A DNA stretch of 64,000 bases, from positions 62,001 through 126,000 of the forward strand of contig JAJKFH010003870.1 in the NCBI GenBank assembly GCA_023333565.1, read 5' to 3'. The notes below the pieces were generated by a model. It was given only the letters and a program-made list of their open reading frames with translations. It searched no databases and was not told the DNA's origin. The position numbers and the translations under genes are program-made. Of this stretch, positions 1-11,900 are shown piece by piece (within the stretch, counting starts at the first letter, position 1; every line of letters starts with the position of its first letter). This DNA is from Puffinus mauretanicus. Its lineage: Eukaryota; Chordata; Aves; Procellariiformes; Procellariidae.

Positions 1-640
1 GTTTTGTGGCTCATCCAATTTTAGCAGTCAAGTACTCTTTCCTTGTCACTTATGACATACTTGATGAATTTTCATGATTAGCTAACGTGCTTCGTAATTG
101 TCAAAACTTTGCAATGGTATTCCTTAGAAATATTGAGAAGGGAGAAGTCGGCTCTACCTCCCAGTTTTTCTGTACAGCCACTCATTTGATTCAGTTCTCT
201 TTTAGTCTAGTAGCTTTTTGCAAACCTCTCAGTTTGCTTTGGTTAACTCTTTCTCAGATTCATGCTTTGTTTGTTCTCTAGCGAACAACTCTGCTATTCT
301 TGACTCGGGCTCAGTAATCCCTTAGTGCAGGAATACTCTGGTTGTATTTAATGGGACTGTTTTGGTAGTGAGACACTGGTATTTTCCATTCCGTGTTTTA
401 TCACTTGGGTTTTCTAGAGAAATGCTGATAAAAGGGTTTTTTTCCCCTACACACAACCTTTTCAGATGCCCTTGGCCTCCGTTTTGAGTCGGCGTGCACC
501 TCATTGCCTTGCTGTCCCCATCGTCAGTGTGGACACTCCAGAGACCTGTCGAGTACGTCGTTCCTGTCACCAGAGAGATGGAGTTGTTTGCGGTGCCTTT
601 TATAAATCTTTAAATCAGCGATTCGGTAATTTCTGGCTTT
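1..640. other. Non-coding stretch, nothing distinctive
   Basis: Moderately A/T-rich unique DNA. Both strands contain only short open frames without recognisable domains. I see no repeat end, tandem array or RNA signature. Confidence 0.6.
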
Positions 641-1625
641 GTGACTGGCGAGGCCTGTAATGGCCAACCTCTGCCCTGTGCAGCGCAGCGCCGGGGAAGG
701 ACCCCACCATTACAGGCAGCGAGGCCAGCACCGCCCTGCTGCTCCTTCTCCCCCCGTCACTTATCTGTCTGCCATGGCCGGCGATAATTACAGTGCAGGA
801 AACCGGGAAGGAAGGGAAAATGCAAAGGAGCCTCACAGCCCTGCTTTGGGTCTCCGGCGCGCTGCAGAAAGGCAGAGGGGGCACAGCAGGGTTCCTCTGG
901 CCATCTCCAGGGCCAGCACTGGCCGAGGGGGCAGGCGGCCATGCGGGTGCGTGATGAGCGCTTGTTGTTTCATGTCTCCGGGGAGAGGGGGGCCCCACTC
1001 GTGCCGGCGGTGCGAGGAGTGCGCCTGCCTCTGAGGTGGAGAAACCCCTGTGCCTATTCCTTAAGCAAAGGCTCCTCCAAGAGTGCAGGATTATTCCCTA
1101 AAAGGCAGAGGGACCTGCTGTGTCCCCCGGGCTGGCCAGGCGCGCCTGCCGCTACCCCCGGCGTTCCTCCCCGGCACTGGGTGAGCGGGGCCCGTCGTGA
1201 TCCTCTGCCTGGCTCTGACGACTGCCGCGCGTTAACCAGGCTGTCACTCAGAGCTCCTGCGGGCAGATATTTAGAGATCCCTGTTTGATATACGACTCGC
1301 GTTTGAGGCGAGAATACATAAACTGCACCCTATAAGGCTCTGGGGGTGTATTTTATCAGTCATTTTCCCTCCTACCTTCCATTTCAAACCTTTCTGTGAA
1401 CTCGAGTCCTCCCGTTAATTTGCCTGAAGGAAATGCGAGTCCCCTGTTCTCGTATCTCATTATTGACTCCTTGTTGCAGCAGGAGCGTTTTATCTTCCGG
1501 AGGCAGCGGCTCCGGGTGCCGGGGGGAGGACGCCACGCGGCGCGGGCAGCGCGGCGTCCGTCAGGAGCTGTGGACGTGGGAGCAAGCAGTAACCGCTGCC
1601 GTCGTAACGTGTTTGACCCGGGCCC
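640..1625. promoter_or_regulatory. CpG-rich block, possible CpG island
   Basis: GC content rises sharply against both flanks, and CpG dinucleotides are frequent, with the densest parts at about 930-1020, 1140-1240 and 1490-1620. The last part has closely spaced gcg/cgg triplets and a run of g. Between them, 1260-1480 is less rich, so this may be two small islands. CpG-rich DNA in vertebrates usually marks a promoter or an unmethylated distal element. I see no clear first exon or initiator next to it. Open frames here on both strands are a by-product of high GC, which lowers stop-codon frequency. A GC-rich but methylated, non-functional block is the alternative. Confidence 0.45.
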
Positions 1626-3324
1626 TTGTATGCGCCAGGGACACCAAGAAGTTGCCGATGGTAGCAATTGGTGCAGCATTGCTTGTCGCTAAAATAGTGT
1701 CATGGGGGTTTCATCTCTTTTGCTTTTTCTTTTCCTGGGTAAAGTTTTGGAGTTGAAGCCTTTGTCCTTGAAAAGTCCCCACAAAAATAAAATCTCTCTG
1801 AGATGAGAAACCGGTGGATGTGCTTTCTGAATTGCTTACATAAATAACTAGAAAACTCATTTTCTTGTCTCTTCAAAGTATCGCAGCTCAGTATATCAGA
1901 TGCGGTGCAGTGTTCCAGGCTTTCCCCCGGGGCCGTGCAAAGGCCGGTGTGTAATTACGCCAGTCCGTTTGCAGGAAAGTTGTGATGTGAGACCTATTAA
2001 AACTTTCTGTGAATGAAAGAAAATATTTCTTCTATTGGGTTCTCCACTACTACTCCCTTTCTGCAAAGTTTAGCCTGCTTCTCTGCATCTTCTTCCCCAG
2101 AAAACACTGGATGTTGGCACCTTTGAAAACTCGATCCATGAAAGTCCATGATTCTTGTGATGAAGTTGCTTGCTTTGTGGAGAAGGGGCACCAAAATGTT
2201 TTTAAAACTTTGAAAATGAATACTCAGTATAAAATTTAAAAATGAATATTCATAGGGAAAGTTCCTCAGCACTGCTAATGTCTAGATGACTGCTGATCAA
2301 AGGTTTTGACATTTTTACTTTGTATTTAAGCAGGGGTGAATTCATGCCAGAGCTGGCTCCTTGAAAATCCAACCCAGTTGTAGGTACAACATTATAGGAC
2401 ACATAACGTAAAAGTGAAGAGGGATGGGGAGTATTTTAAAGCATGCAGAGCAAATATCAGTGAACAAACAGTAAAGGTTTTCTAAAAACCCATAAACTGA
2501 ACCTTGCTTTTCATACACCTCACTGCAGATGCCATTTTAAAAGCTGTCGTTTTAGCAAAGGAAGGAGCAAAGCCCCCTCCCTGTAGGTGAGTTCAGCATC
2601 AAAAGTGGTTTGAGAAGAACTTGAAATTAAAAAAATAAAATAAATTAATCTTAAAGAGAATTTCTGATTTTTCTGTTTAAAGGCTTGGCTGCATTAACAA
2701 AGTGGTCTGACAGCTCTGTAGCACTCAGTAGACACCCGCTGACATGTATACCCATGCACTGCATCAAAGCCTTTCTTTTTTTCCCTGCCCGTGAGCCCCT
2801 CCAAGGCCAGGAGGAGAGGACGGCTCCCTGACGCAGGCATCCGTCACCTTGGCATTTAGGCAGATCACTTGCTGCGGCGAGACTTCAGAGGCAGTTTTCT
2901 GGTTGCCTCTGCATTCCTGGATAATTCCTAAAAAGCCCACTACCCCGAGCAATTGATCACAGAGCTGCTATCAAGCAAATTCCTGGATGACACCCGGTGT
3001 CGGGTTCCCGTCTGCGTTTCCTCTTTCTGCCCCAGCACGAAGGTGTCCAGGGCTGCGCGTGTGCAGGCGCGCCGAGCTCCTCTGCAGCCGGTCCCTCCGG
3101 GCCGGGGGGAGCGGGTGACCCGTGGCTGTCATGTGGCTCGTTGCTAACGCGGAGCTGACAGTAATATTGACGAGCGGCGGTTGCGTCAAGCTGGAATAGC
3201 TGAGACGGGTAATATTTACGGCTGCATTAAGCCCCACAGCCTGAAGCAGCCTGCCTGCTCTGCTCTCTGTGCTGCATTCCCCCTGCTTCAGATGTGTTTC
3301 CAGCAGTGCACTTCCGATGCGTTA
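1626..3324. other. Non-coding stretch with one GC-rich patch
   Basis: Mostly A/T-rich unique DNA. A short A/T-only low-complexity run lies at about 2626-2650. The patch at 3040-3190 is GC-rich with several CpGs (gtgcaggcgcgccgagc) and is followed by a segment with two aatatt motifs. It could be a small regulatory element, but there is no direct evidence. No gene recognised. Confidence 0.5.
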
Positions 3325-3358
3325 GTGCATGTGTGTACACATGTGCATGTGCACATAT
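3325..3358. repeat. Alternating purine-pyrimidine tract (Z-DNA candidate)
   Basis: All 34 bases alternate purine and pyrimidine, built from gt, gc, ac and at steps. The tract includes local palindromes such as gtgtacac and tgcatgtgca. Long alternating tracts rich in GT/AC and GC steps can adopt left-handed Z-form under negative supercoiling. This is a structural prediction only. Confidence 0.6.
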
Positions 3359-3600
3359 TAATCTCCAAAGTGGTAATTTCCAGTGGAGTCTTAATCTCCA
3401 GTTTCCTTTGTAAGGAGCTGTCTGTCTGGAGAGTAAATTCGAGCCTTTTTTCTGGCGGGTCACATGCAGGGCAGCCAGCCGGTGTGGATGGCAGCAGCTA
3501 GTTCTGCTATGCAGGTGACCTAAATCTTTTTACCTGACTGGGTTTTCCTTCTCAGCAGTGACACATCTGTGATCTTTCCCTGCTCAAGCCTAGATTTCTG

Positions 3601-3681
3601 CCTTGAACAGACACTACGACGGTTGGACTCGATGATCTTAAAGGTCTTTTCCAACCTTACTGATTCTATGATTCTATGATA
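3601..3681 (+). mobile_element. CR1 LINE 3' end, severely truncated
   Basis: The segment ends with two copies of an attctatg-type octamer (about 3662-3680), the terminal repeat of avian CR1 non-LTR retrotransposons. It is preceded by ggttggactcgatgatctt and ggtcttttccaacctt, which I recognise as the conserved CR1 3' untranslated end. Only about 80 bases remain, so there is no reverse transcriptase and the copy is dead on arrival, as is usual for 5'-truncated CR1. The element is in the sense orientation. Its left limit is uncertain because the upstream sequence diverges quickly. Confidence 0.88.
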
Positions 3682-5478
3682 CTACCAAATTTGTCTGTGT
3701 AGTAGTTTTATGTTTTTATGCCAGACCTGTTCTGTGCCCTGGACCTTATAGCTCCTCAAGGACTGAGCTGAGATCAGCAGTTCTATGTTTATTTATTGTC
3801 CTCCCTCCAGTGAAGCACTGTAGATGGTGTTTAATCTACAGCTGTTACACCACTTGGCCATCCCTCTTCTCCTCCCCTTCCTCACTGAGTTTGATTGTGT
3901 ATTACATGAATTGCAATGTATATTAAACTATCTAAATGCTTTATGCTGGCAAGCATTACATTATGGGCTGTGACCATACGGGAAGTTGGAAGGCTCCCTG
4001 AATGTTTGTAATGGTGAAATTGGCCCTGGAGTGTGGTTTTGCCCATCATGGCCACCACAGCAGCTGACAAAACTGTTGTGTAAAATTTCATGAAGATGAT
4101 AGCATTGTGAAGGGTAGGGCTGTTACAGAATATTCTTTTTCTCAATTACATGATACAAAGTGACATTAAAGCTAAGTGAAATTTCTGGCCAGTATAAGAA
4201 AAATGTTGATCACAAAAAAGTCAGTGATCCGCTTTTAAGAGCAAGGTTCGTTGCTGGAAAATCTGCTTAATCAAAGCCAGTAAGTGCTTATGAAAGAAAT
4301 AAATTAGATTTTTGTAATGTAGATGAAATTAATTTGATTTTTCTAATGCTTACAAAGTCAGCTTCCTAAATTATATTAATCGACATTGCATGGGAGAATC
4401 ACTCAGTTTTCCCAGTAACTAGAGCAGCTGTGACCTGGGCCACAGGACCAAGGACTCCAGTTAGGGGACGTGGTAAGAGATGGGATGTGAAGAAAGATGA
4501 GGGCAGTGCTGTGCTCTTCTAGGTGAGATCATTACGTTCTTTGTTGGGAGACGAGCTTGAAGGGGTGGGATACCTTCTTCTGAGAATACTTGTAAATACT
4601 ATCAGGGCTTTATTGATAATTATAGTTCCTCTCCTTCCCTTACTTTCTGTTATCACTAAGTTATTTACCTCTCTGCAGGTGTAGAGGGCTGATGTGAAAG
4701 CTGTGATGCACACAACTCAGTGCTCATATTTGAACAACTGCTGGGTTCAAAAAGTAGTATTTTTCTCTCCTGTTTATTGTTCAGCTGGTTTGAAGGAATC
4801 TTCTGGATTTCTTTTTCACTAAGGCATGTTTTTTTTTCCGTGGATATGTTCCATTAAAGTGACATTGTCTTGCCTTCAGAAGAAGTTTTGAATGCTGTCC
4901 TTCCATGTGGTTTTCAACATCTCTGTCTTTTGACCCTCACTTACAAACTCCTCCTGGCTAACCGGATGGTGTCACCTGGATTCGACCTGGGGATCTGTGC
5001 ATGTGAAAGGATCCTTGCTGGGTCCCTTGCTGGGCAGTGTCAATGTGCCTTAGGACTTCTCAGGTGGAGCAGCCAGGAAAGTGGAGGCAAATCAGCATCC
5101 CTCAGTGAAGAAAGAGCACGTACATTAAAATGTGAATAGTTTCATCCAGGTGTGAGAGAGCCTTAAGAAGTACTGGCAGAGAAGGAAGTGTTGGGAATTT
5201 GGTTTCACATTTTGGAGTGTTGTTAGCTTTTGACTTTTAGAAATCTCTCTTAGATCTTGTTTTATGTGAAGACAGTTGAAATCTTAACAGGCAATCCTTA
5301 ACATCCGTAAGTTTAATAAATACCTATTTACATCACCAAGCTAAATGTATGAGCTGAAGAACATGCACTGGAGAAAAATCTGAATAATAGCAAAAGAGAT
5401 CTTGGGTGTCTCTGCGAATGGTTATTCAGTGGTTCAGCTTGTAGCCACTTGATCAGGTGCTGAAATGCTGAATTTCAG
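3682..5478. other. Non-coding stretch, no gene seen
   Basis: Unique A/T-rich DNA with several taat/attaat clusters around 4290-4385 that resemble a conserved non-coding block, but nothing diagnostic. No repeat ends or long open frames of interest. Confidence 0.5.
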
Positions 5479-5703
5479 GCTGGGAACTACAGTGATGGGC
5501 TGGGTCCCCTGGGTGGTGAAGGTGGTCTATGTTGCTGAATCGGCTGTGGAGGGCTTGAGCCGGCTGGGGGGTCCTGGCCCATCAGTGAGATCGCCGAGGT
5601 GGTACAGCAGAGCCGGATGATGCGGGCAGTCGGAGTGCCCATCCTGCTGCAAGTTAATGACCATCTGCTACAAGAAAGGCTCGAGAGGTGGTATCCAGAG
5701 TGA
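5479..5703 (+). pseudogene. Decayed coding-like reading frame of unknown origin
   Basis: One frame runs from just after a weak acceptor-like tttcag (ending 5478) to TGA at 5701-5703, interrupted only by TGA at 5536-5538. The part after that stop, 5539-5700, is 54 codons without an ATG start. Its translation looks protein-like, with an amphipathic helical segment containing EIAEVVQQSRMMRAVG, then VPILLQVNDHLLQ, then ERLERWYPE. GC and CpG content is higher here than in the surrounding A/T-rich DNA, as in old coding sequence. I do not recognise the family. It could be a fragment of a processed pseudogene, an internal piece of a mobile element, or chance. Confidence 0.25.
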
Positions 5704-7327
5704 CAGTTTACATTCAGGAAGTTCTCACCAATTAAGGCCTTTCTTTTTAATGAAAGTTTGCTTTTGCACAGTGAATGATTTATGGCAGGGTTTAAAATGT
5801 ATTGCTTTGACTATGCCTACACACTTTGAACACTCTAAATAAAATCAGAAACCTTTGAAACAAACTCATAAATATTGCCTGAGCATTCAGAATATATTGC
5901 CTTCTGGAGGATGTGTAATGTAGTTTATCACCAAGCAGTTACAGAAAGATATTTAAACTATGTAGACATTGTTGCTTAAACCCCTAGTAATATAATTATT
6001 CCATTAGTTACCGAATCCTGAAATAACCTCAAGCCCCTGAGATCTGAAGTAGTTAATGCCAGGGGGCATATGTTGTATTTTAAACAAACCAAGCTATTTT
6101 AAACAAGGATTGGTTACTTGTCTTTTGTCTAATGCTTTGCAGTTGTATATTTGAAAAAAAGATTCACATTTTCTGTCTGCTCAGATAATACAGTGAAATT
6201 TCTTACTGGATTTTAGAACCATAATATTTCCTATTGAAACACAGATAAGGAGAAGCTTCCCCTCCAAGTCATTTGAAGTCTTCAGCCCTTTCGTTACAGA
6301 GAGCTATATCACCCTAAAACAAATCTAGCGTGCAATAGAGCAACCAGCCAGTGCTCTCTGGGGTAGAAAACCAGCACTGGTCACCTAACTGGTGGGCCAG
6401 TAGATAGCAAATCATCGGGAGTGTCCACACAAACCAGATTTACGTATGCAAAATGGATTACTGGTTTGGAGGATATGTGCCCTGTAAAGCTGGGTTCCTG
6501 GGATGTAGAGGTAATTTTTTTTTTTTTTTTAAACAGATGGAGAAAGTCAGGTAAGGTCATCGGTATAGGAGGAGCAGGTGAATACTCTGTCGCTGTAACT
6601 GCTAGTGGGTGTCTGTTCTGGGCTGTCACAAACCTTTCCTGTGTGTTTTGTACAATATGGAGCAGGGGTCGGCAGCTGGGGAGCCTGCGCAGGTGTTTCT
6701 CTTCATAGCATCAGTATCGCAGCAGTACTAGCGAGTGTGACATCCACGGACATCCGCGTGGGTCCCCTGTGTGGTTTTGATAATTAAGCATTTAGGTGCG
6801 TAAATCCTTGTTTGTGTCCCCAGGAGAGTTTGGGCAGGCAGCAGCCGGCTGGCTGGAACACTTGCGGGCTGCCGGCCCGCTCTGGCCCCAGGTTGCGTGA
6901 CCCCCGAATGATTTTTGATCCTGTTTGACTGTGTCTGTACATGCTGCAGAATCGGCCCCTCCAGACTGGCTCCTTCTCTTTTGACTACGCAGGGGCATGC
7001 GATTGGGCCAGAAAACAGCCTGGAGATAGTAACTGGGTAATTTCCTTGCTTCCCCTTTGACCTGATCCCTCCATTTCCGTGCTGGTTCTTCTCGAAATTT
7101 TTTAAGCCATGTAACGGCAGTGAAGGTATAAATATGCTAGAGGACTTGATCAAAAGCTTGGGGCTGAACTATTTTCAGGCTTGTATTTAACAGATACTCT
7201 TTATACTGGGTAATGACAAAACGGTATCCCACATGGGAATCCTTACATTGTTTTGTCCTCTAGCCCAAATTAGTTATTAATGTGAAAGAAGGGACAAGAG
7301 TAAGAGAGGGCTTACTTCATACAAGTT
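5704..7327. other. Non-coding stretch with a poly-T tract
   Basis: Contains a run of 16 T at 6515-6530 followed by aaacag, which resembles a pyrimidine tract plus splice acceptor. No adjacent open frame looks like an exon. The part at 6830-6910 is GC-rich. Otherwise there is nothing recognisable. Confidence 0.5.
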
Positions 7328-7369
7328 ATCGTAGAATCATGGAATCACTAAGGTTGGAAAAGACCTCTC
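7328..7369 (-). mobile_element. CR1 LINE 3' terminus, antisense, tiny
   Basis: The sequence tagaatcatggaatcacta followed by aggttggaaaagacctct is the reverse complement of the CR1 3' end, with the octamer repeat coming first. About 42 bases are kept. The element lies in the opposite orientation to the copy at 3601. Confidence 0.85.
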
Positions 7370-8700
7370 TTCTTAAATGTTCTCATTTTAGGCTGTAATT
7401 TTCTTTTACTTTGAGCACTAAGTAACTTTATATCAAGCATTGATCCTATTTTGTTGAAACATTTGCATGGTCCATTGCTTTTGATTTGTTAAATAGCACA
7501 TTTGAAGTCCTGTGAAGCACACCCATTCAGGAAAGCCATGCCAGCCAGCCATAATTTTACTTGATATTAAATTGTACGTGTTGGCTTTGAAAAAAGCAGC
7601 TTGTAGGACTGTGATCTCTGTGTTCTTTTGAGTCTCTTCCAGAACTACAGTTTAAAGGTATTTCTGGTTCTACCTGAAATTTTAACTCCATGACATTTGT
7701 GTTCAAAAGTCTTTTGGTGAGGAGAGGATCCACATGCTATCAAACATCCTGAAACTAAAGAGTTAATAGTACAGCTCTGTTTCCCTCTAAACTTATGTAT
7801 CTTTGGGTATTTGGATACATTTTTCTTAATCAGTTCTGACAAGAGATTGAAAACTTCCCAGTAGGAGTTAGCTTCAGTAATTAAAAGTTCTGTGTGACTA
7901 ACTAAACTGTTTTTTTTTTTTACTTTTAAAGGGAAACAATCTGATAAGCAGAGTATAAACAAGTGCCCAGGTGGAAGACAGCTATTTTCTTGTGTTCTTG
8001 CATTCTTCTTGGGGATTGGGAGCAAAATTCACATGCCTCCAATGTCAGGTATTAGAACATGTATGTGCAAGATACTGTTGGAAGAGACAAACCAAATCAA
8101 GACTGGGAACTGTTGCATTGCCAATTAATTCTGCCTTTGATTCTTTTCTGTCTCTCACTATGTAGACTGAGACATCACTGAATTAAGATCTTGGAGATAA
8201 ATATTTCTTTGGCAAGTTTAGAGAAATTAATTTTAAACTTAGAACTGAAACATTCTTATTATACAAATTTCTCTTTATTCTTATTCCACACCGTAGTCTG
8301 TGCCTGTCTTTTTAACAGCATGATTTTTGTGTTGGGGGGTATTTTCATTTTTGCAGTTAGTGCAGCTACTGCAGCTGTATAATACCAGTTTTGCATATGA
8401 CCAGACTCTGGCCTTAGTTAGCAAGTGCTTCACACTCGGTGGTGATGATTTCCTTTCTACCAGCCCAAACTCCTTAAGTGCACCATTGCCACATTTTCTG
8501 TGCAAACCTTTTCTAGACTAAAGTGCTTGTGGGCGGAGGTTGTGTTTTATCCTGGACTTGTCTGGAGTTGTGGAGTTGTTGTTAAACACTTGCATTTCCT
8601 TTAGGTGTAGAGGACTAAACCACGACAGAACCACAGTCCTATAGGAATTTACAGATCTTTTCCCAAAGTGCTTCTTGTCTTAGTCTCAAAATTTAAAACC
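7370..8700. other. Non-coding stretch, no gene seen
   Basis: A/T-rich unique DNA. It includes a run of 12 T at 7910-7921. The small open frames on both strands have low-complexity or unremarkable translations. Confidence 0.55.
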
Positions 8701-8906
8701 TTTTTTTTTTTTTTAGTTAGAGGAATCTTTCCTTCCTCCTCCACCCCACTCTGGGCACTGTCCTTTTTTTTTTTTTTGGTTAACCTTAGTAAACTGTAAT
8801 TACAATATACTCTCCTGTCCTTAATAATGCAGTTTTTCTTTCTTTCTCCGAAATATTTCTGCTTTTGTAACGAAGCACACGGTGGCTTGATTTCTTTTTT
8901 TTTTTT
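8701..8906. repeat. Cluster of three long poly-T tracts
   Basis: Runs of T at 8701-8714, 8764-8777 and 8895-8906 lie within about 200 bases, with a pyrimidine-rich segment between them. An antisense open frame through this block translates to strings of lysine and is an artefact. The tracts may be remnants of poly-A tails of antisense retrocopies or simple slippage products. No retrocopied gene is recognisable next to them. Confidence 0.6.
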
Positions 8907-11900
8907 AAAATGAGATGGCAATTCTGATTTCAAGGCTCAGAGCATCTGCCCGTACAAGGGAGTGGGCATGGCTGCCCACACTGCCTGATTTTCCAGGGCT
9001 TAACATTTTGTGTGTGAATAATTAAGTATATTTACCAAATTCTGCTTTCAGGATTGCTGGCTACCTGTACTGCTCTGCCTGTTGTATTGCAATATGCAGT
9101 ATATAGTCATAGTCCCTGGTTTGAGAGGTAGTAATTATTGAGCAGATGTAACATATGATGATAGTGAGGCTTTTAAGCGGCTTACTGATACAGCAGTTTA
9201 AAGAATGTTTACCGGCTATAGTAACATTACTTCTGGTTGCCTGTCTTAATTCATTTCAGATTAATCTGTCTTACAGTCGGAAGGAAAATTAATCGAGTCA
9301 GTAACTTCAAAAGTTATGTAAAATCTGTACAGTGCTAAATAATTGTGCGTTTTTATGTATGCTGCCGAAATTGGAATGTCAATTTGACACAAATTCGCCG
9401 AAACAGAATGCTAGATGATCTGATCTCTTCCTCAAATAAAAGCCTTGAAACCTCTCTTTATGTACTGCTCAGAAGTTTACCAATCTCCTTGTCTTCTTTC
9501 ACAGGATGTCTTGGGCATATTTGTTTTTCCATATGGCAATTAACTAAATCTGCCCTCATTTGTGCGTGGGAGTGTGGGGGAGTCCGTGCGTGTCTGTGTT
9601 TCGGAGAATGATGGTGGGAGGTGTATGTGAATGTGCACACAAACAGCATACCCCGTTCCCAAACTCTCATGTTGAACAACTATCAGACTGAATCAGATAA
9701 GGATATGACAAACCAGAAACGTATAATTGTATCAAAAGCAAACAGACTAAAAGTGACTAAATAAATATTTTGGCAGTGAGCCCTACTGAGGAAACTAGAT
9801 TAAGTCTTTCTGTTACATTATGTGGGAAGGAAGAGAGGGTCTGGATTCGCCCCTGCTCCAAAACTCTTAAGCCCAAAATATGATTCTCTTTGACTGTTTA
9901 GAGCTGTTGAAAAATAGGTAAAAGGCAAGCCAGAAAAGGATGAAGGATGCCAGTGCCAGCTATTAGAATTTGTCGTCTGGGACCCCTGGCTAAATCCTTT
10001 TGCTTGTTGAACTTTCTGTAGTTTGTGACTGTTAGTTAGTTTTTCCTATTTATTTTAGAAAAGGGCCAGTGGGAAAAGTCTGGGCTCCCCGCCCTAAACA
10101 AAATAAATTCTGATTTCATGTTTTGGCCTTATCTCTGTTGTTCTTTATTCATCACAGGCATTCAAATCTGTCCTGACTATTGGTTCTGCTCTTTCACTGC
10201 ATCCAACTGGAGCTTTGCAAACGTGGCTTAGGGCTTATTTCCATGTATATTATCAGCTGCTCTATATCAAAGTTCATCCAATTTCCTTAGTTCCTCTTAA
10301 ACTTCTGGCTTTGTAGGTTACTTTGTAGGTTACTTAGGCAAGTATCTCCGTATTTTCATTTGATTTTTTTCCCTCTTTGTGGTTAGTGTAAGATGCTAGG
10401 AACAATAAATATAGACAATCTGAAACCAGAGGTATTGGTAATCTTTTGACTCCACTACAGACATAAGGCTTTATTTCCATCACCTCACTGCCGAGCGTGG
10501 CTTCAGCATGGAAAAAGTTTTGTGCCTGATTGCTGAATGAAAGACAAGTTGCTTGATAAATTCATTTAGGTTTTGGTATCCACAGAATTGTGTTGCACAT
10601 AATTATGACCTCTGTTTTTTTAACATCAGTTTTTTTGATTCTTTTTTAGGAGAGCATGCATTTAAAGTCTATATATCTATTAGTCTTCTTCACTGCCATT
10701 TAGATTAAACTAAAAGGCAAGCTTCGGTGCAGTACATACAAACCAATATGTTAGGTAGTATTGTCAACAAAGAGTAAATGACCGCTTTGTCATTCATCTC
10801 TTGCCAGTGACAGTTCACGAGGAAAATTCCTTTACCTCAAAGGCCAAATGTGTGACTTCATTCTTTGTGCCTTGGAACAACATTTTTCTGTGGTGACTGG
10901 ATACACCGACACTATTTCGGTCTTAAGAGCTGATGAATTTTGGTAAACGATGCTTATCATTGTTTTACTCCATTGTCTGGTGTGTAGCTTACTGCCTTGA
11001 CCCTAGTTTGTAAAATGAGATGAATGGCACGAAACGTGTTGTTGTCTCAGTCTCTAGATGCGAGTCCTGCATCCTCTGAGCTGCTTTGTGAGGGGCAGTG
11101 CAGAGCGAACGGGTGTGGAAGCCATCAGGTTTAGGGGTACTCTGAGAGTAAGGGGGGATGAAGCAAGGAGAGGAAGAGCTGTCTGATTTTAATATCGATC
11201 TTGGGATAGGGGAGGTCAGAGAGCATGAAGAGGAAAGCTGCTCTTTTGGGAATCCTGGCTCAGTGCAAATGGCTGTTTCAGCGTGAACCTGCTTCAAGAC
11301 CTGACTCTGCCCGCTCCTTGGTTTCTGACAAAAGTTGCTGCTTGCACAGCTCCTTCTTCCGTGACCTTGACCCCTGCACAGATCTTTGCAGAATAAAAAG
11401 AAATAACCATCCTTGCCAAAGCTGAATGTTTGCTTGCATACAGAAGAAAAAGTGTTGAATAACATGTGCCACCTGGAAAAGAACAGATAGTTTTTTCTCT
11501 CTCTCTAAGTATGTGCTTGTGAACACAAATAACATATATTATGATAATAATGCATCACCCAGAAAGCAACACTTCAGTGCTTCTCTGTATCTGCTAGGAT
11601 GTGAATTAAAGTGAAGCAACAAAGATTGGGGGGAGCATCCTGTGGGAGCAAAATACAGTGCTTTCTGCCTTTTCACAGAATTGAGATTTACATTTGAAAA
11701 CATTCGGTTCATCAGCTTTTGTGTCTTTATTTTGCCATTGAAAAAGTAGGTGAAATGGGATAGGTTGGCTGTGAAAAAGCAGAGCTACAGAAACGGAGCA
11801 CAGCCAGTGTTTGTTTCTGGTTTGTTAAAACAGGCTGTGGAGATGTCTGTGCAAGAACGCCAAAAGACTAACTCTCAGCAAAGTTTAAGATTTTCAAACT

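Noticed and set aside
6515..6536. T16 followed by aaacag, resembling a splice acceptor
   Set aside because: No plausible exon follows; likely a simple T-tract.
10715..10745. U6-like aagcttcggtgcagtaca
   Set aside because: Only a short resemblance to the U6 5' end (cttcggcagcaca); the rest of U6 does not follow.
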